64,000 nucleotides of DNA. Source: Lindgomyces ingoldianus. Lineage: Eukaryota > Ascomycota > Dothideomycetes > Pleosporales > Lindgomycetaceae. Both the position numbers and the translations under genes were made by a program. This document shows positions 44,020-56,082 of the stretch, piece by piece (position 1 is the stretch's first letter; every line of letters starts with the position of its first letter). Where the stretch lies: contig NW_022985199.1 in the NCBI RefSeq assembly GCF_010093535.1, positions 402,834 to 466,833 on the forward strand. The letters are read 5' to 3'. The notes below the pieces were generated by a model. That model searched no databases and was not told the DNA's origin. It worked only from the letters and a program-made list of their open reading frames with translations.

Positions 44020-46139
44020 AACGGACATAACTGCAGTATCACCAGCAGAAGCATGGGGGGCTGGCAGATGTACACCCTTCTCGAATCTTAGGGTCTTATA
44101 AGGTCGAATAAATTCACAAGGAATAAATACGTACTACTAGGCTCTAATGAGACTTTACATTGTATGCGTTGAGTAGAACGCGGCGATCTCCTCACTTCGT
44201 GTAGCCGACCATTACCGCCCACCCCTATGAAGAATATAATCAATTTAGTATCGCATCCACGTTCCAACAACCACCCAAGGGCCTGCGAACGCCCTTCCGA
44301 ATTCCCCAGCGAACTGCTTTTACCTAAGCGGATGTTCCGCGTCACAACTTACTCATATGTCACCTTACACAGCATCAGCTGCCACGATCGCCCAAAGAAG
44401 GACGAAGTCCATGCCATTGGATCCTTCCGTTTCAGGTGTTCGGACTATTACATCTCTTGACTCTTATCGTTGTAGCTGCGACTGTGGCTGTAGCATAGCA
44501 CGACTTGGAACGCATTATCGTGACCTCGGAAAGCCTATCTACGAATGGCGGGGCGACTGATGGTGTTTGATAGAAGGGGTATTTGTAGGAATTCGGTTCT
44601 TCCCACAAAAGTCATCTGAGTAGATACGTATGTCCAAATATATGGTTTTTGCAGCCTGGTGTACTGACAACGGAGACGGGGGTGTGTTCAGTGTATACGG
44701 CTCGTGGAAGATAGGACCGTGCTTGAAAGTGATAAAGGTAGATGAACGGTGCTAGGGATTGTCATCCAAGAAATGGCGGAAGGAAATTGATGGCGCCATT
44801 CTGAGGGTTGTGGTTTACATTTGGTAGTTGGAGATGTGCAGCGGGGGATATTTCTATGCTGTAATGAGGTGGACATTGTGTTGGGGTGTGATTTGCCTAG
44901 GTTTCACTCGCGTGTTTACAGCGCTCTGTGCGGTCAGCTAAGTGCCTTAAAGTGATATTACTTCTGTAGCCTTATAATATTTCCCAAGCAGGCCGCCCTC
45001 CGCCTTTACCGTCCGCCGATTCTCCATGACTACAATTGAGAGTTGACAACGGCTGATCAACCCCGTCTCAAGAGCGCCTCAATAAGCTCACCTTTTCGGA
45101 TCCCAAACTTCTAGCTTCTTAACTGACTTCAAATGGATCATGTCGAGCTCCAACGAGGAAGAGAATTCCATGCTCGTACTAGGGGTCGCGAGAATCCATA
45201 GAATATGGTAACACCTTGACGGAGGAACTTCAACGGAGAGTTGCAGAAGCACGCTCGACGACGCTGACGACGATTCCTCCGTAGAGGGTGCCCTCCTTGC
45301 TAAATTACAAATCGAGCCAATCCTGCCCCATCCAGATCACAACCATAATACAGGCTACAGTAACGCCATTCCGTATTCAAATTCATGCCAGTCCGTTGAT
45401 CATCGTACCAGAGCGCAATGGATAGCGTGAGTTAGGACATAACACAGGCAAAACGATTAGTCGCAATATCATCTCGAAGCATTAGATTCAAAGCCCGTAC
45501 ACATCACCCTATTCTGATTTATGTACCACCGCTCTCCACTTGTCACTACTCAATCTGACCATCCGCTCGGCCCTGAATGCCCAATCTGACGACTCGAAGA
45601 AGCTTGACAGCCTAAAGCACACTGCATTTCGATCAAGAGCATTGAGGGTAGTCACGGCCATGTATTCGGGCCCCGCTGTATCATTGGTTGGATCGCCTCG
45701 GGTGAGGCAAACTCCAACATATGCCTTCTGTGCAAGACGTAATATGCATTGATGATAGACATTGAGTTCCTTTCTGTTCTCGAAGACCGTGTGTCCGATT
45801 TCAATTCCTAATCGAATTCTAACTCGAAGGGTGAGAGTGAAGAGGCACGAAAATAGCGTGAGTTCTATGAATTGATGCATGAGGTTCTGCTTGTTAGAAA
45901 TCCGGTACTATTTCCTAATCATGCATCATAGGAGAGGGAAGTTCGCCCGCCACCCGTCAAGCTGTCCACTGATTAGTATGGATTACTTTCTAAGGGTGTG
46001 GCGGGATTTTTGGTCGGATTAGTGGCCGTCGGGGACTTCAAACCACTTCAATCGAGCATTCAGCTACAGGGATTTCGAGGCTTGTGTCTCTGGTTCCGGT
46101 TGGGCATCTTCAAAGGTGTGTTTAGAGTGTCAATAGCGA
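44020..46139. other. Unassigned intergenic DNA
   Basis: A minus frame at 45509-45880 (DPTNDTAGPEYMAVTTLNAL, SSDKWRAVVHKSE) may be coding, but no start, introns or family could be supported. The rest shows nothing. Confidence 0.35.
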
Positions 46140-46760
46140 AGGCTTTTCCATAGTTTAGTAGATGGTCAGGACCAGCTCTTCACGAAAGACAACTGCACCA
46201 TCCTCCCAGGCTTTGTAGTAATAGCGAAAGGGCTGGTAGAAAGGTCCATCCATTGCTCTCGGTTCTGAAAGCTTCGGGGTGAATTACTAAGTACAAAGTT
46301 ATACATTTTAGCATATGCCTCGCTTCCATCTCTATTCGATATTCCTATGAAGGATGAGGTCTGGTAGTTCGTCTGCATAACAGAAGGCTGGCTCAATGCT
46401 AGTCGACTGCCAGTCAATAATCAATGATGACTATGGTGATGGTAGGAGCACTTTCTGGGACAAAGATGTTTCTTTTATGAAAGTTAAGGTGGAAAGTGCC
46501 GGGCTAGCAGCGCTATAGATCCCAAGATTATTTGCCATTTGCTTTACCATCGCTCGAGCGTGCTCGAGGAGTTCGTGGTGCGTTTGAATGGATTCGTGAT
46601 AACGGGGTCGTTTTGAGATAACTCCATCTGGTGGAATTCTGGAAATTCTTGTATCGACGAGACCACCACAGTATGCCAAGAGGTCGGGGGCCATGAGAGG
46701 TTAGCCATTGTTCTGCTCGCCTATAGGTAGCTCTTACATGGTCCTAGATTTGGGCTGACT
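46140..46760 (-). pseudogene. Decayed aminoglycoside-phosphotransferase-like (APH family) gene
   Basis: Pieces of one protein follow each other on the minus strand in changing frames: RRAEQWLTS, then LLAYCGGLVDTRISRIPPDG and THHELLEHARAMVKQM (46694-46431). A shifted frame follows with FHKRNIFV, where the catalytic-loop HxDxxxxN of the APH fold should be; its Asp is not present. Another shift gives LIIDWQSTSIEPAFCYADEL, the metal-binding DWQ motif, and a last one gives FYQPFRYYYKAWEDGAVVFR. At least three frame changes and stop codons separate them. No splice signals explain these, so the gene is dead. The family is a large fungal kinase-like group, often with many copies per genome; its substrates are mostly unknown. 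Confidence 0.8.
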
Positions 46761-48304
46761 TTGGTGTAACATCTCGGTTGGCCGACATGGTACTTCTAAG
46801 AAGAAGCTTCACAGTGGCTACTGATGGAGAATTTATCGTTCAGGGACAGTTTCAACGGGGCCGCATTGGGTGTGGCCGCACAGAACAGGCTACCTTAGTC
46901 CTGAAATTCAAGATAAACCATCTGTCGCATACAATTGCCGCATACAATTATCCGCCTATATATATGCTTCTGCTGTGCTAGCTAGGAGGTTGACCTTTTA
47001 GCAATAAAACACCATCCCTATAAGTTTTCGACAGATAGAGTCTATAGACCTAGTTTGATCTCCCATATTCATTTCTAGTCATTTGTAGTGAAATCTAATT
47101 CCTGGTAAATTTTCTATAATGATGTATTCGACTCCAATGGCAGCCGAAATCGGCATTGCTCCAATCGAGTATTTTCTTAATAGGGATACTGGTTTGCACT
47201 TGAAACTTGGGATGTATAGTAGTCGACCACTAAGTCACGGCTCATCTCGAAGGGAATAACATACTATACTTGGTTGTAGTAACTTCAGAGTGATTGGCTA
47301 ACCTGGTGGTCCTGCCAGCACGAATGGTAACTGCGCGACGATTCATTTTGCATTGTCGGTATTGAATAGAGAAACTCTATTCAAACCTCCCCCTTCCTAG
47401 TCATACGACATGGTGGGGCCGGCATCAGCGCATACTTCTTCAACTCATTTGAAAGGAGTGCCAAATTCAAATTCAAATTCAATGAAGCATGCATTCGCTG
47501 TCCCATCACGACAAGGCCATCGACTACCTTTATAAGTGCAAGGATCAGGATCTGCATCTTGATTAGAGTCAAAGTACTGTGACAAAATGGAAGGTTACGA
47601 AAGATGCTCGCATTCCGCGACGGAATTTAACACGTGATTTCAAGACCGGACGTCGCGTAACGGAGAAGTGACTGGTGAAATATTGGCCGATATAAATATT
47701 GTGAAATTTAGAATGGAAACGATGAGTGCTTCTTTGGGGAAGAGGCATAGGAAGAGACGAGAAAGCTGCCCTTGGTGCCCTGTCTCCGATATCGCATTTC
47801 ATAGAGCTTCCTATTTAGAAAGCATTACTAGGAAAGCTTCTCAAAGGGGACGAAGGACAACTAGAATCCTAGAGTTAGTGGATATGACACTGCAGGTGAC
47901 CTTTTGTGCAGGCAATAATGGTGGCCCGTGAGTTCCAGTCACTTCCCGGGAGAGCGGAGGAGGGTTTCCGTGGGGCAGAGCGACCGTGGACAGCGTGACG
48001 TTGATGCTGCTGGGTGTGGGACTGCCTGCAAACAGTGTGCCGTTTGTCTGCTTGAAGTCCTGGGTTTCTCCGCCTTGTTCCCAAACCTCATCAATGATCA
48101 GCGCCCTGAAACGCCCACGTGGGACACCCTGGTGACGTCGCATTAGCGCTCGTGCTCGTGCTCTGTCAAGCTTCTCCAAGGCGGAAACCTCCAGCTCACT
48201 TGCACCTCGCAGCTGTAATATCATGATATTCCCTTCCTATAGTTCCTGAGCTCGCCTCTGCTACATTTCTCTTTCTCTATCTTTCTGGTCTATTGTTCCA
48301 CGAT
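46761..48304. other. Intergenic DNA before the molybdate transporter
   Basis: AT-rich to about 47700, then the promoter of the transporter gene. Short open frames at 46778-46981, 47668-47931 (plus) and 47841-48224 (minus) carry no recognisable domain. Confidence 0.4.
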
Positions 48305-49696
48305 ATGGTGATGTTCGCACTGAACCCCCTTCCCCACCTTCAGCGGATACACAAATACAATGTCGAGACCTTCAGATCCCAGCCTCTCGCTGAGCTCTCT
48401 GGCTCGCTCGGAGACCTCGGAACACTCCTTCCACTCATGACGGCCCTGGTTCTTACGCGCTCAATCTCGCTGCCCTCAACGCTCCTCTTCACCGGCGCTG
48501 CAAACATCTTGACCGGTGCTGCCTTTGGAATACCGCTTCCAGTACAGCCTATGAAGGCTATTGCAGCTGTCGCTATTGCGCGGAAATTCACGCTCGAAGA
48601 GAATGCAGCTGCTGGGCTAGTCGTTGCGAGTTTGGTTGGCATCATGAGCATAACCGGATTGATCAGTTGGGCTAGCCGAGTTACGCCAGTCCCAGTCGTT
48701 AAGGGCATCCAGGTTGGAGCTGGTCTATCTCTTTGTCTCAGCGCTGGATCCTCGCTCCTCGCTCCTCTGGGGTGGATAGGAGAGTGGTGGGGAGATAACC
48801 TCATTTGGGCGATCGCTGCTGCTTTGTTTTTGCTCTTCACTTATCCTTACCCGAAGCTCCCCTACGCCATGATCGTCTTTACTCTCGGAATTGTATTATC
48901 GCTTCTGTCTCCGACGGACCATACTCCGGATGATCGCTCTATCCCTGCAATTCCCATCCTTCACCCGTCTGGACAAGTTTTCTGGAAAGCGACGATTACT
49001 GCATCCCTCGGCCAGCTCCCCCTCACCCTACTAAACTCCGTGATTGCAGCGTCAGCACTAGCTTCTGATCTGCTTCCATCACCTCCGTATCCCGCTGCGC
49101 CTACCGTGACAGAACTAGGGATTTCCGTTGCGACAATCAACCTCGTTGGTTGTTGGTTCGGCGCAATGCCAGCCTGCCACGGCTCTGGCGGTCTCGCCGG
49201 CCAATATCGCTTCGGTGCCCGAAGCGGATCTAGTATCATCTTTCTCGGCTTTATCAAATTTCTCCTCGGAATCGTTGCGCTCTGGAAACCTAGCCCAATT
49301 GTTGGTGTGATCTCTGGCATCCCTAAATCGCTACTTGGAATACTCGTTCTAGCTGCAGGCATCGAACTTGCGAAAGTTGGAGAAAGTGTTAATACTGATG
49401 CACGAGATCTTCGTGTCCTGGACCGTGACTCGTTGTGGGATGGCAAACGGGTGAAGGAGGTGGATGAGAGGGAAAGGAAAGAGAGGTGGGTGGTCATGCT
49501 CATCACTATCGCTGCTCTGCTCGCTTTCAGGAATGATGCAGTTGGTTTTATTGCAGGTCTAGCGTGGCACTGGGGCTTCAAGGCCGCAAGGAGGATTGAG
49601 GGATGGCAAGAAACTCGAGATGGTCGCCCGTTTTGGAGGAATGTACGATACCGGCATGAGGAGAGTGCAGGATTACTACATGATGATTATGAATGA
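48305..49696 (+). CDS. Molybdate transporter, MOT1/SULTR5-type
   Basis: A single-exon gene of 463 aa, starting at the ATG at 48305. It is a membrane protein with about ten hydrophobic helices. MOT1 signature blocks are present twice, as expected for the two half-repeats: SGSLGDLGTLLPLMTAL (34-50) with IPLPVQPMKAIAAVAI, and VATINLVGCWFGAMPACHGS with GGLAGQYRFGARSG. MOT1 proteins take up molybdate across the plasma membrane or vacuole. They are related to sulfate permeases but lack the STAS domain, which is also absent here. Molybdate feeds the molybdenum cofactor, used by nitrate reductase and by mARC/MOSC proteins such as the one upstream. A long soluble loop (DARDLRVLDRDSLWDGKRVK) lies before the last helices. 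The substrate is inferred from family motifs. Confidence 0.88.
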   Translation: MVMFALNPLPHLQRIHKYNVETFRSQPLAELSGSLGDLGTLLPLMTALVLTRSISLPSTLLFTGAANILTGAAFGIPLPVQPMKAIAAVAIARKFTLEENAAAGLVVASLVGIMSITGLISWASRVTPVPVVKGIQVGAGLSLCLSAGSSLLAPLGWIGEWWGDNLIWAIAAALFLLFTYPYPKLPYAMIVFTLGIVLSLLSPTDHTPDDRSIPAIPILHPSGQVFWKATITASLGQLPLTLLNSVIAASALASDLLPSPPYPAAPTVTELGISVATINLVGCWFGAMPACHGSGGLAGQYRFGARSGSSIIFLGFIKFLLGIVALWKPSPIVGVISGIPKSLLGILVLAAGIELAKVGESVNTDARDLRVLDRDSLWDGKRVKEVDERERKERWVVMLITIAALLAFRNDAVGFIAGLAWHWGFKAARRIEGWQETRDGRPFWRNVRYRHEESAGLLHDDYE

Positions 49697-51558
49697 GTCG
49701 CATTGAAACTAGGGATTCCCAAGGCTTAGCACACCCTCGGCATGGCAATAGCGTTAGATTCTGGCAAGGTTTGAAGGAGCGTGTAGTTTCGGTATTGCTC
49801 ACTTTACCAATTCACCTATTCTAAATTCTTCCTCCTTCCATTTCCGTCATGTGCATCTCTCGTTACCCCTCATCCTCAGAATTATATGAGCACTCTATCT
49901 CGGTCTCGATCTTGAATCCCTACGGACTTGGAGATATTTCTGTGTAGAGCCTATGCCACGGCGTCTAAGTTCCTTTGAAGATAAGTTACTTTCAAAATCA
50001 CTTTGCGTGATTCCTTGTCGTACAACATCAAAGTATCACGATTTTACTTTGATACCACTGTATCTAAGCATTTAGACCGCATTCTCAGCTTCACGTTAGA
50101 CTTAAGGTCGTTCCAAAAAGAGCTGCAAGATGCTTTGAAGCTAGAGCTCCAAAGTACGTCTGCAGCCGTGCAAGCCACCCATGCGTCTCACCACCCCAAA
50201 ATGCACAATATATAAACTTAGTTGATGCTAAGAATTTTGAAGTATTCCTCACTCCAAAGGAAGGATAATTAATGAACGAGACTCAGAGGGTCCTCCATCC
50301 CGGAATCTAACTACCTACCCATTTTCACTCATGCTAGTAGCTCGAGGGCTAACTGAACAGACCGCGCGGCTTCATGTTTGATTCTTATTAGAAAATCGAA
50401 GATAAAAATTATATAGGCGAACCACTTGAAACAGATTTTCATTTTTATAGGGTTGGGTGAGTTTAGGTAGATTGCAGCGAGGGAGGAAGTGACTGGAGTG
50501 ACTGGAGGATTGTGTTGTTAAAAGTTTGAGAGCCTGACGGCTGCATCTGAAATCACATACAAGGACCTGATTTAGGGCAGACATCAGCATCTTTTTAGCG
50601 GCCTCTTAGCTTCATACAAGAGATTTAACATATCAACTCCACATGTTCAAGCAAAATGATTTATATGATGCCATGCTGTGAAGAACCGGGATCAGGTATT
50701 AGCTTGGCTATGCACCTCAGGCGACTGGAAGGCTTCACCAGAAAGGACATACTCTTTATAGGATTTCCTAGCCATATATTTAGGTTGCATTCCGACTTGG
50801 TAATTGAACGATGGCGAGGGAGGCAGGCCTCCTAGACCAACCTCGTACTCTCGCCCGCCCACACGGCCATAACCTATCTCCCCAACGACTTCATACAGTC
50901 TATTGGCTGTGCAGACTCCAACATTCTTTCATGATTTTGCCTGCATCAAGAACGCCTTTGCTTTTCGACAACAAACAGCAACTCGAACATTTTTTTTTGA
51001 AAGTACTATGGTAATGTCATAACCCACTTTCCACCTTTTCGCAAGATGCCTAAACGGCTAAAGTGGCTCGACCCCTCCATAATAGTGAAGCTATCAGGGA
51101 TTCCGGCGCTCCGAGGGAGATTAATGAAGTCGTCAGATCGCAATCCAGGCACGCACGGAAAGCTGTCTCCTTGATCAATGGCAGAATCTCATTCAACACG
51201 GCTAAGGCCGAGGGAGACGATGGTGAATTGAGACTATGGCCCCAATCTCGCAGCTTCAAGGCTCTTCACGATAGGGAAAGGCTTGACGAAAATCAAAGAG
51301 CTAGGGTAATCAGAATACATTAGATTGTTGGTGGAGAGATTTAAGCATTTACAGGTCCGTGTTTGCCCCTGCCCAGCAAATGATCTGCAATGTGAGTGGA
51401 AACGTGGAAACTCATCCCAGGAAACCGTGCTCTTCAGAATGTTTAGTTCAATATATTCATATAGCCATTCCCTAATTGTAGCTAGCGAGTAAACCATCTA
51501 CCTAATTGATGGACGCTTTCCGGGTCCCCGGGGCCGCTGATGTATTCATAAAGACATC
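49697..51558. other. AT-rich intergenic DNA
   Basis: Nothing supported. The plus frame at 51063-51323 (FNTAKAEGDDGELRLWPQSR) and the minus frames opposite it have no recognisable family. Confidence 0.4.
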
Positions 51559-53721
51559 ATGCCATTGCCATACGACAATCCACTCTCTACACGGTCTTTC
51601 AATTCAAATTCTAATCGGGTAGCTATTTCTGCAGTATCTCTGCAGTTCTCTCGCATGGCGATTCTTGCCGGTCTTGTTGTAGTGGCTGGCGTTCTCATAG
51701 CGGTAGCCCACCCGAAGCCGTTGGAATTAAGAACTCCGGTTAACGCCTCCAACGCCCAAACCTCCTTAACTCTTATATATCAAAATAACCTCAACCTATC
51801 GGATGATAAGAATCACGTCGGAGCACTTATTCTCGGCGAAGTACCACGGGCCAGCGCCTCAGCAGCATGCGCTGCATTGAACGAGAAACTGTTATCCAAG
51901 TCCATACTTCAGAAATATAAGTCGGACTTCATTCGAGCGCTTTCGTACCAGGACTATTCAGAATATTCTAATGCGGCCGATGGTTACTATATTGAGAATG
52001 GTACCGTCATTGTTGAGGACCAGCTTGTATTCCCCTCTAGCCAATCCTCCCGGCGAACTCTTCCAGTCTTATGTACGCAATCTGCAAATAACGGTTCTTC
52101 GAGCGCCACAGCAGTGGATGGAAGCGAAGTCGTCGTCGTATCAGGAGGGAATACCTTCGTGGGATTCCGCAATCAGAAGTCTTTCCGGTTCTTGGGCATT
52201 CCGTACGCTGACCCCCCTCAGCGATGGAAGTATTCTTCCATGTACTCCAAGAAGGGACAGACCATCCAAGCTACGGCTTACGGCTCGCAATGCGCTCAAG
52301 GTGGTTCTGGCAGTGAAGACTGCCTTTTCATCAATATTGAAACTCCATATATGCCGAAAGCAGGATCTAAACAAAACCTGCGGCCTGTGTTATTCTGGAT
52401 CCATGGTGGCGGCTTCACGGGCGGTAGTGGAGCAGACCCTCTTTCCTCAGGGGGTAATCTTGCCAGCAGGGAGGACATTGTAGTTGTGAACATCAACTAC
52501 CGCCTTTCTACACTCGGATTTCTCGCTATCCCGGGTACAAACATCACTGGGAATTACGGCATCGCTGATCAGATCGTTGCCCTCGACTGGGCCATTGCGA
52601 ACATCGCATCTTTTGGTGGTGATCCGAAACAAATTACCATTATTGGAGAGTCTGCTGGCGCTGGTTCTGTCCGCACACTCCTTGGATCCCCCCAGGCGAT
52701 TGGAAAGTATCAAGGAGCTGTTGCAATGTCGAATCTGGGAGGAGGCGTTACCCTTGGGCTGAGTGGAGATTATGGGACCACTTACTCGAGTTACTATACC
52801 ATTGAGCAGTCATATGCTGTTGCCGGATCGAAGATATTCTCGGCAGCGGGTTGCAACAGCGGCCAAGTGACCAGCCAAATCTCCTGCCTTGAACAAATCC
52901 CGGCCCTGAAGCTAGTCAGTTTACCTACAGTAGCCAGATACGTTGTCCAAGATGGCAAATATGTTAACACGCCGAATCTAATACTCTCCACCCGTAACGC
53001 AAACACCGCTCACATCCCCGTCATGTTCGGAGTCACCCGCGACGACGGCGCTTCTTTCTCTACCTACCCTAAAACACCGATCTCGAATCACACTCAAGGC
53101 CTTCAAGTCTCTCTCGGCATCAACTCAACCTGGGCACAAAAGATCGTTGACTCAAAGCTCTTCCCCTACTACGATACCGGAAACCTCACTCTCGATTCCT
53201 TCAACGTCTCGCAACGTATCGCCACAGATAAAACATTTCGCTGCATCGACCAAGCTACTGTCTACGCCGGCGCTATATCCGGGGCCTTCGAGAAAGCCTT
53301 CTACTATCAATTTGAGCGCACAATCAATGGGTACGACCCCAACAACCTCAGTGGCCCCAAAGACAACAACCCAAACAACCCCTACTTCCGCTTTCACGGC
53401 GCAGACATGCCCTGGGTCTTCGGCACTCTGTCCACCATCCGCGACCCTAACGATTTATACTCCGTTCAGCTTGTGTCGGGGTATTTTGCAAGCTTCGTTA
53501 AAACTCAGACACCAAATCCAGATCCCGAGTATTTGAGAGTGAGAGGGTATGATAAGACAATCGAAGGGGTGAGGAGAACAGGGCCATGGGAGCAAGTTAG
53601 TGGGCCGAGAGGACCGATTAGGTTTTTAGATTTTCCGGGTAGAAAGGAGGGGTTTGTGGATGTGGATCAGTGTGCTTGGTTGGGGTATGGGTTGGATTAT
53701 TATCTTAAAGGAGGCAAGTAG
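51559..53721 (+). CDS. Secreted type-B carboxylesterase
   Basis: A single-exon gene of 720 aa. The catalytic machinery of the alpha/beta-hydrolase is complete: oxyanion HGGGF (282-286), nucleophile Ser365 in GESAGAGS, the acid in VTRDDGASF (about 495), and His613 in FHGADMPWVF. NINYRLSTLGFL and GNYGIADQIVALDWAIANIA are standard type-B (cholinesterase-like) blocks, and SEDCLFINI carries the disulfide Cys. Signal sequence AILAGLVVVAGVLIAVAHP follows Met33; translation may start at the ATG at 51559, giving an internal signal anchor, or at Met33. Between the signal and the esterase fold (which begins near 190) lie about 140 residues I do not recognise. Several N-glycosylation sites suggest secretion. 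The substrate is unknown. Confidence 0.85.
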   Translation: MPLPYDNPLSTRSFNSNSNRVAISAVSLQFSRMAILAGLVVVAGVLIAVAHPKPLELRTPVNASNAQTSLTLIYQNNLNLSDDKNHVGALILGEVPRASASAACAALNEKLLSKSILQKYKSDFIRALSYQDYSEYSNAADGYYIENGTVIVEDQLVFPSSQSSRRTLPVLCTQSANNGSSSATAVDGSEVVVVSGGNTFVGFRNQKSFRFLGIPYADPPQRWKYSSMYSKKGQTIQATAYGSQCAQGGSGSEDCLFINIETPYMPKAGSKQNLRPVLFWIHGGGFTGGSGADPLSSGGNLASREDIVVVNINYRLSTLGFLAIPGTNITGNYGIADQIVALDWAIANIASFGGDPKQITIIGESAGAGSVRTLLGSPQAIGKYQGAVAMSNLGGGVTLGLSGDYGTTYSSYYTIEQSYAVAGSKIFSAAGCNSGQVTSQISCLEQIPALKLVSLPTVARYVVQDGKYVNTPNLILSTRNANTAHIPVMFGVTRDDGASFSTYPKTPISNHTQGLQVSLGINSTWAQKIVDSKLFPYYDTGNLTLDSFNVSQRIATDKTFRCIDQATVYAGAISGAFEKAFYYQFERTINGYDPNNLSGPKDNNPNNPYFRFHGADMPWVFGTLSTIRDPNDLYSVQLVSGYFASFVKTQTPNPDPEYLRVRGYDKTIEGVRRTGPWEQVSGPRGPIRFLDFPGRKEGFVDVDQCAWLGYGLDYYLKGGK

Positions 53722-54785
53722 GGAAGTAGGGAGGTAAAGAGGAGGGGGATCTGTATATATGGGTGGGCAGTTTGTGAGAATACTAGAATGGCGTGGACTG
53801 GATCCTACTGCCTAATGTGGGGTATGGTAAAGATATTTTAGGACAAAATTTTGCATCCCTTGAAATATTTTTTCCCCTCACGAATTCTAGAAAGAGGTTT
53901 GAGGGCTTGAATATATCCTAATAGTGTCAATATTTTGGCGAGAATATTCTGTGAAGTAATTCAAAGGTTACTTTGAAGCAAATGGTATTTTGGGCGCATG
54001 GTGATACTAGACCTTGGAAGGTCAGTTGAGCTAGGTAGAATGGTCTTGAATAAGTAGAGACGAGAAAGGAACCAGTTGAGTCCCCATAAACGGAGGTCTG
54101 TGGAGTATTTGGCCCTGAGCTAGAGTTACCCTTCCTATGAACAAAAGATTGTCAGATTTTGGAAATGGGGAACTCTCTCTATCATTAGGAACTCAGCAAA
54201 GCCTTTGAAGCTGTCACGTGAATAAGATAAGTCGATGGTCATCCCGTTTTTGCAGGCACTGATAGATGTAGGCTCGCCGGTGGCTCAGTGCTGCTCCATG
54301 GTGATCTAACAGCTGGGGACGTAAGAGGTCGCGCGTCTTATACCTTTGTATTGGCTTGCTACTTTTTGAATTGGAGGGATTGTGAGGATCATGCCTTCCA
54401 CTATTTCGAGTCACATGCGCTCAAAACTGTCACTGCGACTGATTGGAGCATTCCCAATGGCTAGAGGAGACCTCAAGGCTCCAGAAAATTTCGAAGACAA
54501 TAAGTTCAAGTTTTAGGACTTCAAAGTTATAGACACAACTTGACAAAGAGTAAGGGTGATTAATATAGATGGCGGGGCGTCTACTCAGATATACGAAATA
54601 TTAATACAGCGAATTAAAATGGCTGCAGACGTGGTCAATACAACTCTGCAACACGGGTCTTGAATCTTGATACTGCCAACATAGAGGTTCGCAGTTTCCA
54701 AGTCCGATATATGGCTGGAAGAATGATGACACCAGGTCGATGAAGAATACTACTACAATATATATGCACCTACCCCCAAATTGAC
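53722..54785. other. Convergent 3' flanks, AT-rich
   Basis: It lies between the ends of the carboxylesterase and TLC genes. No gene or repeat is supported. Confidence 0.45.
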
Positions 54786-56082
54786 TCATGCGCCTCGAGC
54801 GGCTTCTCCCATCAACCGATTGCCTTGCTTTGCCTGTCTCCCCGCTCGACTCTTGACTTCCTGCTGTTCTAATTTTAGGGATTTGGCGTTTCTTTCGACG
54901 GAGAAGTACGTGGTATCGTTTCCTGAAGCTGAAACCATCTTCTTGAGGGCATCATCGATTTTCTCGACATTCTCGTTAGATTCAGCCGAGCCTGGTGTCG
55001 GTGTGAGGGGAGCAGGAGTGTTCGCCTCCGTCTCCACGTCGATGCCCTCCACAAGTACTTTCTCCTTCTCTAGCTCTGCCTCAGCTTTGCGCGTGCCAAG
55101 GGGTGGGTCAAATCGCTTGCGGAGCGTCTCAATCATCTTTCCGAACCAGAACCAATTGAGGCCATTCAGAGTGATGTTGGAGGCGAGATAGCAGCCTGCA
55201 AGCCATACGGGAACAAATTGATCTCCTGCAAATTGCATAATCTCGTCCCCATGGACTAGTTCTGACGCCGTGGTTCTATTATTGAATTTGCCGAGCTCGG
55301 GGTCATTGATGGTGGGGTGGCCTGCCGTGAGAGCACGGTAGACATCGTAAAATACGCGGACGGACTGGTAGCTTCCCCACATCAGGCGGCAGGAGAAGAA
55401 TGTAAGCAGCAGCATGATGCCATTGTAGAACTGTATCTTTGAGCCCGTCATGTTGAGCTTATCGCAGAACCAGTGGATATTGAGGAAGGGCGAGGAGAGC
55501 TCGTAGAGAATGAAAGTAGAACCATAGTAGTTGAGGAAGGGTCTCTGAGTGCACTGATTAGCACCTTTTGCTCAACAACCTGGGCCTTAGCAGACTTACA
55601 AAGCCAAGAGAGAAGACGAACAGAGCGGAAACGGCGTGTGCTAGCATTCCGAGCCCGAAGACATGGATGTTCTGCAACGTGATCATAAGATCCCAGACAA
55701 AATAACCAGTCGCAAATGCTTGGATGAGCCCCGAGGCTCCTGTATAGCCCCATACTTTCTCCTGCCAGGTCATCTCTGCACGCTCTTTGTCATTGAAGAT
55801 GACCCATAGCGCCATAGAACAGATGAGAGTACTCTGCACAAACGACACAATGTGGACATTCCAATTCAGCCTTGTTCGCGCATTGAATGTTGGATATATC
55901 CTTGGGATCAGCCGCATCGAGAGCACGGGGGCGATGTACGCATTGGTGACATGGTAGAAGGCAAATGCGACGGCTATCTCATGGAAGTGCAAGTGAAGGG
56001 AGTTGAGTGATAGGAACTCGCTAACAGGTTGGATGTATGCCGCAAGGTCTGTTGGCCTAGGGAGCGGAAAGGGGTCGTGCAT
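54786..56082 (-). CDS. TLC-domain membrane protein
   Basis: Two exons (56082-55600 and 55544-54786), 413 aa, starting MHDPFPLPRPTD. The protein has a multi-helix TLC fold: LHLHFHEIAVAFAFYHVTNA, NVHIVSFVQSTLICSMALWV, ATGYFVWDLMITLQN, HVFGLGMLAHAVSALFVFSL, RPFLNYYGSTFILYELSSPF, FYNGIMLLLTFFSCRLMWGS. YFVWDL...HH-type and ELSSPFLNIHW are TLC landmarks. TLC proteins include ceramide synthases and the TMEM56/CLN8-like group; the lack of a Lag1 double-His motif and the long soluble tail place this with the latter, of uncertain function in lipid handling. The C-terminal 100 residues are charged and disordered (KAEAELEKEKVLVEG). It is head-to-head with the seryl-tRNA synthetase gene. Confidence 0.8.

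Noticed and set aside
47841..48224. 127-codon minus-strand frame divergent from the molybdate transporter
   Set aside because: It overlaps the likely promoter, has no recognisable domain, and the other strand's frames there are similar in quality.
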